DNA of 28,663 bases from Podochytrium sp. JEL0797 (Eukaryota > Chytridiomycota > Chytridiomycetes > Chytridiales > Chytriomycetaceae). Below, in pieces: positions 9,854 to 19,124 of this stretch; the first letter of the stretch is position 1, and each line of letters begins with the position of its first letter. The notes beneath the pieces were generated by a model that was not told where the DNA came from, ran no database searches, and saw nothing but the letters and a program-made list of their open reading frames with translations. The stretch spans positions 1 through 28,663 of the forward strand of contig JADGJG010000237.1 of the NCBI GenBank assembly GCA_027596195.1. The letters are read 5' to 3'. The position numbers and the translations under genes are program-made.

Positions 9854-10483
9854 ATGCCCCTCTACGATCTCGTTTGCATTGCTCGACGCACCAAGCCGCG
9901 GGCTGTTGGTGCTGCCGCGGCATCTACGCTGGGAATGTTCTCTGAGGACGAGTCGGTGCGTTACTCGATCTCTTAGTATCCCCGTTGCTGACGTTTCTTT
10001 ACTTGTCCCTACGTGTCACTCTCTCCTGTCCCGCGCCGTTCTCCTCTTGCTGTGAATCCGAATCCGCCATTGCATTCTCTCCATCCCACCAACGAACCAT
10101 GCCTCGAAATCCCCCACCAAACACCACACCCCAACTTCGCAACACCCCCCTACGAACGAAACCACCTCTGCATCGAATAGAAATGGAAGGAAGAGATTGT
10201 CAAGCCGTTGATGAAGACGGCTGCCATCCACATCCTCGACAACGACGGCGTTGTGCGTGGGTTCCAGCGCATGCAGGCCATGGAGCTTCCGTACCGCATG
10301 CGCAGACACCAGGAGACGTTCTCGCACGGAATCACGTGGGCCATGCAGTTTGATGCGTCGCCAGAAACGATGGCGGGTTTGAGGAGGGCGTTGAGCATGG
10401 ACGAACGTGTTGTGAGATACTCGGTGGTCAAGCTGGGAGATTCGCTGAAGGATTGCACGGGAGCGTACAAAGTTCCGGTTTAA
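9854..10483 (+). CDS. Mitochondrial small ribosomal subunit protein bS6m (MRP17-like)
   Basis: Exons 9854-9955 and 10181-10483 are separated by a 225-nt intron and give 134 aa, close to yeast Mrp17 (about 131). It begins MPLYDLVCIAR, like bacterial and mitochondrial S6. Exon 2 carries the S6 core IHILDNDGVVRGFQ, LPYRMRRHQETF, and DERVVRYSVVKLGDSL. It is a small-subunit mitoribosome protein that binds 16S-like rRNA with bS18. The acceptor could alternatively be 12 nt further downstream (after AAATGGAAG), which keeps the frame and shortens the protein by four residues. The intron includes a TGCTGAC branch-like site but it lies far from the acceptor. An AATAAA lies at 10492-10497, and the ERG7 start is only 61 nt after the stop. 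Confidence 0.92.
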
Positions 10484-10544
10484 ATTGGGGGAATAAACTG
10501 TGCTTTTTAAGTAAATTTGAGGGGGTGAGAGAAAGTTCCAAAAA

Positions 10545-13500
10545 ATGACCATTCATGCCAAGACGGACCCAACGAAATGGCGTCTCTCCGTCGATGAAGG
10601 CCGCCAAATCTGGCAATATGTCGAAGACGAACTCGAGCTTGCCAACTGGCCACAGACCGACTACGACAGATACTGGCAGGGCTTGCCGCTCAAGGTATCG
10701 ACGCACAAGCCAATATCTGGGTGACAACCCTCTCATCCACACATGCGTAACCTTCACCAGCAGGATGGCAAAGTGTTTCCCAAAGCTGAAACTCCTCTCG
10801 ATGCTGCCAGGAACGGATTCCGCTTCTTTGAGAAACTTCAAACGGAAGACGGACACTGGGCGGGTGAGATATTCCCCACTGATTTACCTCGAGGACATGG
10901 CATGTACCCCGAAACTAACTGCCTGGATCGCCAACTAACGCAGGTGAATACGGTGGTCCCATGTTCTTGATCCCCGGCCTCGTGATCGCGATGTACATCA
11001 CCAAAACGCCTTGGAAAGCGGGCCAACAAATCGAACTCATTAACTATTTGCGTGCGAGAGCACACAAGGAAGACGGAGGCTGGGGAATGTAAGCGCTTGA
11101 ATTTCCCCATCGTAATCAGCCCATCTGTTTTGACACCACGCCATCATTTCCCCGAAATTTTTTTCGCCCGCATCACAGCCACATTGAATCCGTTTCGTCT
11201 GTTTTCGGAACCGCCCTGAATTACGTCGCTCTCCGATTGTTGGGTCTAGGGCCGGATGATATTGCTTGCGTCAAAGCGCGTGCGCATTTGCACAAACTTG
11301 GTGGAGCCACAGGAATTCCTTCGTGGGGAAAGTTTTGGCTCTCGTGCTTGAACGTGTATGAGTGGGAAGGAAATAACCCTGTTCCACCAGAGCTGTGGTA
11401 TGTGTAATTTTATGAGTTTGTGCCTCGGGCGGGGATATCTGATGGCGCTTGTGTTTGCCCGCAGGTTGCTCCCTTATGCTGCTCCGATCCATCCGGGCCG
11501 CATGTGGTGCCACTCGCGTTGTGTTTCTGTTCCAATGAGTTACTTGTATGGACGTAAATTCAAGGCTGAATTGGACCCGTTGTTGTTGTCTCTCAGAACG
11601 GTAGAAGCGCGTCCTCTTTGGGTTGGCAACCACTTTCACTGACGAAAAGCGCAGGAATTATATGTTCAACCATACGAATCCATCAACTGGGACAGTCAGA
11701 GAAACAATGTTGCCAAAGTGGACCTCTTTTTGCCGCACACCAAGTTGATGGATTTCTGCAACGGTTGGTTTGCACTTGATTTTGCTTCAAGCACTCCCAT
11801 TTCTGACCCTCTGACGCACCGCAGAGATTCTTGTTTTGTACGAAAAGTTTCCCGTGTTCAGAAAGCCGGCTCTGAGTGCGGCGTTGGACCAAATTCGCTA
11901 CGAAGACATCAATACCGACTTTTTGGATATCGGACCAGTTGAGTCAACCCCGTTGATTGATTATGCACCCTTTCTAACCTCGAACTCGGCAAAAGGTCAA
12001 CAAAGTGATGAACATGATCGCCGTCTGGCTCGTGGATGGACCTGACTCGAAAACATTCCAAAAACACGTTTCGCGCGTCGACGACTTTCTCTGGAAATCG
12101 AGTGAAGGACTCCTCATGAACGGGACCAACGGCTCTCAACTCTGGGACACTTCGTTCTGTGTGCAAGCCCTCGTCGAAACGGGACTCGCCGAAGACCCCG
12201 AATTCAAACGCCCGCTTCTCAAGGCGTACGACTTTTTGGACGTGACGCAAATCCAGCACGATCCCATCATTGATTTCAAAACGTGCCACCGCCACATTAG
12301 CAAAGGTGCGTGGCCGTTCAGTACGAGACATCAGAGTTACACTGTGAGTGATTGCACGGCGGAAGGGTTGAAGGCGACGCTGTTGTTGCAGAACAAGGTT
12401 GTGTTTCCCAAGGAGTATCAGATGAAGAGGATTTCGGAGAACCGCTTGTTTGATTCTGTGAACGTGTTGTTGTCGATGCAGAATGGAGACGGCGGGTTCG
12501 CGTCGTATGAGTTGGTGAGGGGTCCCAAGTGGTTTGAGTGGTTGAATCCCGCCGAGGTGTTTGGGAATATCATGGTGGAATACACGTATCCTGAATGCAC
12601 GACAAGTGTGGTGCTTGGGTTGGCGGAATTCAGGGAACATTATCCCAACCATCGAAGAAAGGAAATCGAGTAAGTTTTTGATTCTTCTTTATTTCTCGTT
12701 TGGGAAGATGACTGACGCTTTTCGATTTTAGCGCCACGATCGCGAGGGCCGTCAAGTACATTTTGAACATTCAAAGGGCCGATGGAAGTTGGTACGGGTC
12801 GTGGGGAATCTGCTTCACCTACGCTGGTCTCTTTGCTCTCAATAGCTTGGCATCGGTTGGTCAATACTACCATAACAGGTATTTATCCGTTATCTTTTCA
12901 TCGCGCGGAAATGATTTCTTTCCGGTCGTTTACTCAATCTCCAAAATCTCAAATCTTTTTGGCAGTGAACCTGTTCGTCGCGCTTGCGAGTTCCTTATTT
13001 CTAAGCAACGTGAAGATGGCGGGTGGGGCGAATCGTTCAAGGTTTGATCGTGTTTTTTCCCCTTATCTTTTTACACGTGATTCGCGACAAGCACTCAAAT
13101 ATTCGCGACCGCTCCTCAGTCATCCGAAACGTACGAGTATGTGCACCATGAAAAGTCGCAAGTAGTTCATACGAGTTGGGCCTTGTTGGCCCTCATGGCT
13201 GCTGAATACCCCGTGCAAGAACACTTGGCGAAGGGAATCAAGGTAAATGAATATCGGCCATCTAAGTTCAACTCTCGTTTTTTGTTTACGAGCGCTTGCG
13301 GTTACTGATCGAAAAAAATTTCGTTTGTGTGACGAGCAGTTGATTATGGCGCGACAGCAGCCGAATGGAGAATGGCTCCAGGAAGCTATTGAAGGAGTGT
13401 TTAACCACAACTGCATGATCAGTGAGTTAATTTTTCTTTAATTTGCTTGCGAGGATAACGCGTTTTAATCTTGAAATCTGGCGCAGGTTATCCCAACTAT

Positions 13501-13563
13501 AAGTTTGTTTTCACCATATGGGCCTTGGGAGTGTACTCCAAGAAGTATGCGATTAAAGAATAA
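10545..13563 (+). CDS. ERG7: Lanosterol synthase (2,3-oxidosqualene cyclase)
   Basis: Thirteen exons (10545-10694, 10761-10863, 10944-11088, 11179-11397, 11465-11600, 11655-11763, 11825-11937, 11996-12669, 12732-12878, 12966-13041, 13120-13242, 13340-13421, 13487-13563) give 717 aa, near the usual 730. The catalytic motif DCTAEG is at residues 444-449, so Asp444 is the proton donor, matching Asp456 in yeast. QW-type repeats are visible ([57 protein letters not shown]), as is [19 protein letters not shown]. The enzyme cyclises oxidosqualene to lanosterol at the ER or lipid-droplet membrane, the first cyclic step of ergosterol synthesis. The start at 10545 gives the expected TDPTKWRL opening. 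Exon 2 has a tandem CAGCAG acceptor that may add or drop one Gln. The gene starts 61 nt after bS6m and ends 51 nt before the glycogenin start. Confidence 0.96.
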
Positions 13564-13614
13564 AGGAGATAAGAAAAGTGTGGAGGCAAAAAAAAACAAC
13601 CCTGATTCCTGAAC

Positions 13615-16600
13615 ATGCCGAAAGCGTTCGCAACGCTGATCACCAACGATCAGTACATCCGCGGTGCATGCAGCTTGGCCCATTCGTTGCGGAAGTCGGG
13701 GACTCAGCACGATGTCGTTGTTCTCGTCCCACCGAATGCGCTTTCGAATGGGGCTTTGTCCACTCTGTACCGAGTGTTCGATCGCATCATATATGTTCCC
13801 TTGTGGACAAACACGGCCAACCAGGAGAACCTTGCGCTCCTCGGCAGGCCTGAGCTTGACATCACCTACACCAAGCTGTATTCCTTCGATCCGAACCTGA
13901 TGAGTCCGTACGAGCAAGTCTGTTTCATTGATGCCGACGCCTTTGCCGTGCAGAATGTCGACACTCTGTTCTCGTTCCTCGATGGGGGTGCCATGTTTGC
14001 TGCCGCTCCGGATGTGGGGTGGCCGGATATCTTCAATTCGGGAGTGTTTGTGATGCGACCGAACCAAGCCGTGTTTGATTCTCTGATGTGGCAGGCCAAT
14101 TATGGAGGAGGATCCTTTGACGGTTCGTATCTATTTCAGGTGCACTTGTACGTATTCTGATCTTTCTTCCAGGCGGTGATCAAGGCCTGCTGAACCGCTT
14201 CTTTTCGTCCTGGGCCGGATTCCCCTCCTCCGATTCCCCGATCACCCCCCCAAATTGTCCACCACCACCCTTCTGCCCTCCAGAACTCAAACGAGCTGCC
14301 CGTCTACCATTCACGTTCAATGTGACTCCGTCGGCAGTTTATTCGTATCTCGTGAGTTTTTTTTGAGTTTGGGAGTCACGAACACTCACCCCTTGTTGGA
14401 ACTTTCAAGCCTGCGGTGAAGGAATTCAAGTCCACCATGTCGATTATTCACTTTGCGGGTCATGTAAAACCATGGGATCAGTATCGATTCAGTGACGGAA
14501 CCGTGTGGAATCGGTATGTTTTTGTTTTTGTCCCTCGTGCTTGTAAACTCTGAAGTTTCTTTGTTTTCGTCGACCCATCCAGATCCATGTCGGATGATAC
14601 AGCCGAATTGCACAACGCGTGGTGGAGAATTTATGACGATTTGGTCAAGAGTTGGATTAAGCACGACGTTGTGAGTAGTTTTTTTGTTTGTTTTGATTCG
14701 TCTTTCTCTGCCTCGTTTTCTTGTTTCCTCACAATCTTCAAAACCAGGAGCAAAAAAAGGAAGCCGAGAAGTCGAGATTCAAGTCGAGTTTGGCGTCTCT
14801 CCCGAAACCGTCTGGAGGCAGCGATTGCGACGGCGGGTCTGGTTTCGGTGGGGCCGACGCATCGGGACGCACTGACGAATCTGGCCATGATGGCTCTCGA
14901 GGTGTTGGTGGATCGGGGAGCCAGGAGGACCCTGCGAAAAAGTATTACCCCTATTACGACGACAAGTCGCGTGACTTTGTTGGAGGCGATGGTGGAAACT
15001 CGGCGCCGAACCAAGCCCCTACGGATCATCATTCTGGCCCGAGCAACGAGGGCGGGCAGTCCGAACAACCCCAATACCACCACGGCAGTCACGCGAGCCA
15101 TCAGTCTTGGGTGAACCACGAACACCAAGATTCCCACCATTCTCCTCACCAGAAGCAACCCTTGGAGCAGCAACACCAGCAGCATCACCAATACCCTGAA
15201 GAAGCCCACCATGAAGAGCAACACCACCACGACTCTCACGGCCACGAGATTCACTACCCGCAACGCGATCCCCCTCACCATGCTGTTGGAAACCATCAAC
15301 CCTCTGAGCAGCAACAGCAGCAGCAGAACCGTCATCATTGGCACCAGGAAAACAGCAATCAACATCAGCAACACCACCAACACCAACCGAGTGAGCAGCA
15401 GAACCACCACCAATCCTCGGAACAACATCACCAACACCACCCACGCTACTACCAACCCGAACCATGGACCCACACTCCCCACAACGAAAACGTGTCCACC
15501 TTTGACGATATCCTCCCCGTCCATCCAACCCCTCACAAAAACCTACCCCCCGTCCCGTTTTACACGGAATCGAACCCCATCCAAGTCGCTCACAATTACG
15601 ACAACTGGTACAAGCATACGCCAACGAAGCATGTGGATACGTCCGCGAGGGGGTACCAGAACTACGACAGTTGGTACCATCACGAGGAGCATCACCATGA
15701 CGGGTCTGGGGAGCAGCAGCAACGGAACGAGCACCATTCGGAACAGCAGCAGCAGCATTATTATCATCACCAGGAGCAGCATCATCAGGAGCAACATCAA
15801 CAACAGCACCAACAGCACCACGAATATCGCCCCGAGCACCACCAAGACCAACACGCTCAGCACTCCAACAACCACTACGACCACCACTCTAACGACCAAC
15901 ACGCCCAGCACTCCAACTACCACCAGGAGCATCACTCGAATGACCACCACGAGCACCACTCCAATGAGCACCATCACTCGAACGGCCACAACGAACACCA
16001 CTCTGAGCACGCCTCTGACCAACAGCAGCGTCACTGGGACGAGAATCCGAGCCACCAACCATGGGAGCAGCATCAGCAGCAGCAACATCAACCGCAGCAC
16101 GAGTATCATCACCAACAGGCTGACAACTCCCACCGCAACTCGCCTTCGGTTCAACATCAACAACACCACCAGGGACACGACCATCACCAAAATCAGCAGC
16201 AGCAACAGCACTATTACCATCAGTCAACCCACCAACCGTTTGACGCGTCCAGCTACCACTTGAAGAAACCCATTGCTGCCGCGGCTGAATCCTCGAACGC
16301 GATAACCAAACCAGCTCCACAGCAACCTCGCCGCAAATCCAACGGCGGAACGGCCGCTGTTTCCGCTACTGCATCCGCAAATGCTGTCATGGAATCCTCG
16401 AGCGAAGATTACACCACGGGTTCCGAAAGCGACTACTCCACTTCGGACGTCGAGCACATCCCCGAATTCGCAGAACCCGAACAACAACAAGAAGACGACA
16501 ACGATATCCCACTCAACTTCAAAACGTCGCGGTACGACTGGAACTATTCGGAAGCCACTCCCCCGAGTTTGGCGAAACGGTCGTCGTCCATGTCGCTGTC

Positions 16601-18537
16601 GCGCAAGAATAGTTCGGCGTCGTTGAGTGGACTGTTGGGTGACGCCGAGGTGTTTTATGTGGTTGTGCCGAAAGATGCGGACGTGTTTGATGACATGTTT
16701 GGGGCCGTTGTATCTGCGCGTGAGATGGCGCGTGTGGATTTGAATGGGGTGCCGTTGGCGTTGAAGGCGCGGTTGGGAAAGTTGGGGGAGATTGAGGTTG
16801 TGGCGAGTAATGTGGTGTTGACGTTGCAGTTGAGTTTTTTTTTGTGAATTTTTTTTGTGTTTGTTTTGATTGGGTCTGATTTTAAATTTTTGTTTTCTTG
16901 CAGGAATACGTCGACAATCTGCAATATCCTTTCCGTCACCGTGTTGCCGCAGTCGGCCAAAAGCTCGAGGGCCACCACCCCCGTCGCGGCGTCAGCGACC
17001 CTGCGTCAACTTACATCGAATTTGACTCTGCTTCCGGCATCCATCCAGTCTCCTACGACCATCAATGCTTCTCCCGTTGTGGGCGAAAAATCCAAAAAGA
17101 AGAAGAAGCGAAAGTCCAAGAAGTCTGCGTCGTCGTTGTCTTCTGGGTTGTCGCAGGCGATCAATGGGGAGCCTGAGGTCGTAAAGAAGGATGAATCTGA
17201 GGTTGTGGAGAACGAGGAAGCGTTGGCGGTGGATGTGACGCCGGAAGAGTTGGAGCGGATTGTGGCCAAGATTGAAAAGAACACGGCTCTTGCGGCGGAG
17301 GGTGGTGCTGCGCCGGCCAGGCTTTCGTATGCGTCCGTTGCTGCGAAGGGATCTGAGGTGGCTTCAGTGAAAGGTATTGTTTTGACATGATTTCGATTCT
17401 CGTTGGCTTTTCTCACTCGAAAACACCCCACCAGCCCCCCTTTCGGTGGCCATCCCACACCCACCAACAGGCGCACGCTACCTTGGCGGCGCCGTGGTTC
17501 CACCCACCACCTCCTCCTCGACCTCCTCGTCCCCCACCTCCTCCCCATCCACCACCCTCCTCGCCGCATTCACCGACCCCACTCTCCAACCGCAACACCG
17601 CCACGCAATCCAACTCCTCACCACAGAACTCAGGTCGCGCAGCCAAACGATCCAATCTCTGGAAGACCGCGTGCGCGCCCTCGAGGCTGAGAAGTACGAG
17701 ATTCTCGAACAAGCCGCTGCGGCCGTGGCTCTCGCTGCGACCCCCACGCCCACTACACCGACGTTGCAGCGTAAAAAGAGTTTTGTCTCGTTTGCGGAGG
17801 TGGCGGCTGTGGCTGCCAAGACGCGTACTTGTATTGTACCGGTGGATGATGAATGGGATCATGCGATTGTGCATGATGTGGATGCGGGGTTGTCCGAGTT
17901 TGTTGGGGGTGGGCCGTCGTTGCCGTTGTTGGAGCCGGAGGTTCTGGTTGCGGAGTTGAGTTCGGATGAGCTGACGAGGGTTGAGGAAATGAACGGGGAG
18001 GGTGTGGAGGAAGTGAAGGGTGTAGAGGAAGTGGAGGAAGTGGAGGTTGTTGAGGAAGAGAGTGTTGTGGAACCAGGCCTCGAGGAAGTGAAGGTTGTTG
18101 AGGAAGAGGAACTGAAGGTTATGGAAGCCGAGAAGGTTGTCGAGGCCGAGCAGGTTGTGGAGGAAGAGAAGGATGTGGAGGAGGAGAAGGTTGTTGAAGC
18201 CGAGCAGGTTGTGGAGAAAGTGAAGGTTGTCGAAGCCGAGCAAGTTGTGGAGGAAGTGAAGGTGGCGGAGGAGGAGAGTGTTGTGGAAGCCGAGAAGGGA
18301 GCGGAGGAGCTAAAAATTGTAGAGGAAGTAAAGGGTGTGGAGGAGGAGAAGGCTGTACAGGAGGAGAAGGTGGTGGACAAGCGCCGTCTGTCGGTTGCTG
18401 AGAAGGTTGCCTTTTTTGAAGCTCTTGCTGTTGAAGAGAAGGTCGCACCTGTGAAGGAAATGGAGGAGGTTGCGAGGAATGTGCCAAGCCACGTGAGTGT
18501 CGCAACGCGTGTGCATGATGCGTCGCGTTTGGGGTGA
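13615..18537 (+). CDS. Glycogenin with a very long low-complexity C-terminal extension
   Basis: Exons 13615-14122, 14173-14351, 14410-14513, 14583-14670, 14748-16828, 16904-17373 and 17435-18537 give about 1510 aa; glycogenins are usually 300-700. Residues 1-290 form a complete GT8 glucosyltransferase: FATLITNDQYIRGA, the manganese-binding DAD at 106-108, FNSGVFVMRP, GDQGLLN, VYSYLPAVKEF and HFAGHVKPWD. Tyr226 aligns with the self-glucosylated Tyr195 of rabbit glycogenin. It primes glycogen synthesis by building a short glucan on itself. After residue 294 come a Gly/Ser/Asp segment, a His/Gln-rich region (about 395-800), a Ser-rich region, a lysine block KKKKKRKSKK near 1051, a coiled-coil QTIQSLEDRVRALEAEKYE, and an acidic repeat tail. 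No clear glycogen-synthase-binding C-terminal motif is seen. The downstream exons could belong to a separate gene, but splice phases are continuous. AATAAA at 18598-18603 fits the 3' end. Confidence 0.85.
15060..16260 (+). repeat. His/Gln-rich low-complexity coding region in glycogenin
   Basis: About 400 codons dominated by CAC/CAT and CAG/CAA, giving runs such as HHQHQPSEQQNHHQSSEQHH and imperfect units of the type DHHEHHSNEHHHSNGHNEHH. The long open frames on the other five readings here are by-products of this composition. Such tracts are prone to length change and often mediate condensation or metal binding, but neither is shown here. Confidence 0.85.
17985..18370 (+). repeat. Degenerate Val/Glu/Lys tandem repeats in the glycogenin tail
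   Basis: Repeating units of about 12 residues of the form VVEAEQVVEEEK/VKVVEAEQVV extend over roughly 130 residues (about 1328-1457 of the predicted protein). DNA units are GA-rich on the plus strand (GAGGTTGTGGAGGAAGAGAAG-like), so the minus strand carries a long Ser/Thr open frame that I regard as a shadow. The pattern suggests a charged extended helix or coiled coil. Confidence 0.8.
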
Positions 18538-18780
18538 TGAAGAGGAGATTGGTGGTGTTGTTGGTGGAGCTTTGCCTCCAAAGTTTTTTAAGTTGAAAAT
18601 AAAAGAATTCATTGTTTCGCTCTTGAGAACAAAATAAACTAAAAAATCTTATCGCGGGTGACGTCATTTCTTTTCGATGAATCGCGGGAATTTGTCCTCT
18701 CCACTTTTTTTTGATCTCCAAAACCAGCGTGAAGCCCCCTTCGCCCACCACCGCCTCGCGCCCTTTCCCTCCGCTACTTT
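18538..18780. promoter_or_regulatory. Intergenic region holding glycogenin 3' end and CPSase promoter/5' leader
   Basis: AATAAA lies at 18598-18603 for glycogenin, followed by AT-rich sequence and a possible TGACGTCA palindrome at about 18659-18666 (GTGACGTCAT), which is a CRE/ATF-like site. The fungal Gcn4/CPC1 site is TGACTCA, so this is related but not identical. A pyrimidine-rich stretch then leads into the uORF. Confidence 0.45.
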
Positions 18781-19076
18781 ATGTATAAGCACGCCTTCGA
18801 GAAAGTCAGCAACGATTACATTTCTGAACAGGTGAGGATTATCCCTTCCCAACTATCCGCAAATCCCTGCTGGGCTGCGCAGTTGGCGTCCCTGCTCTAT
18901 GGCCGTGCGTGCTGCGATGCAATGCGTGTGGCCTCTGTGTCTTCCTGCTGCGATGCGGGGACGTGCCCTGGGCCATCTTCTGCTTCACTTTCCCCTCGCT
19001 ATCATATCTGCTTGTGCCACCCTAAACACGTGCTGACGAGATATATTTTTTGCAGATCTACGAACTCAGTCTCTAA
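18781..19076 (+). CDS. Arginine attenuator peptide (AAP)-like uORF, split by an intron
   Basis: Exons 18781-18831 and 19056-19076 encode 23 residues ending at TAA. Positions 10-19 read SNDYISEQIY. They align without gaps to the Neurospora arg-2 AAP, whose equivalent core is Ser10, Asp12, Tyr13, Leu14, Ser15, Asp16, His17, Leu18, Trp19; Asp12, Tyr13 and Ser15 are identical and the other differences are conservative. In ascomycetes the nascent AAP stalls the terminating ribosome when arginine is high and blocks translation of the CPSase small subunit downstream. The uORF ATG has a weak context (T at -3), suitable for leaky scanning; the main ATG has A at -3 and lies 48 nt after the uORF stop. 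The intron falls exactly between Gln17 and Ile18. Function is inferred from position and core match. Confidence 0.85.
18832..19055 (+). other. Intron interrupting the AAP-like uORF
   Basis: A 224-nt GT-AG intron (GTGAGG...TTTTTTGCAG) with a TGCTGAC branch site 18-22 nt before the acceptor. It is longer than most introns in the window. The uORF frame stays open through the whole intron, so an unspliced transcript would encode a 108-residue uORF ending at 19107, lacking the C-terminal AAP residues. Confidence 0.85.
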
Positions 19077-19124
19077 ACAAACCCGCGAATCTACTGCTCC
19101 TTTCTGATCAACTACTACTACACG

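Noticed and set aside
14631..16263. Long open frames on both strands in the His/Gln region (Leu/Val-rich or Thr/Asn-rich)
   Set aside because: Frame-shifted or antisense readings of CAC/CAG repeats; only one frame is continuous with the glycogenin domain through in-phase splices.
17859..18751. Minus-strand Ser/Thr- and Pro-rich open frames
   Set aside because: Antisense of the acidic Val/Glu repeats; no start, splice or family support.
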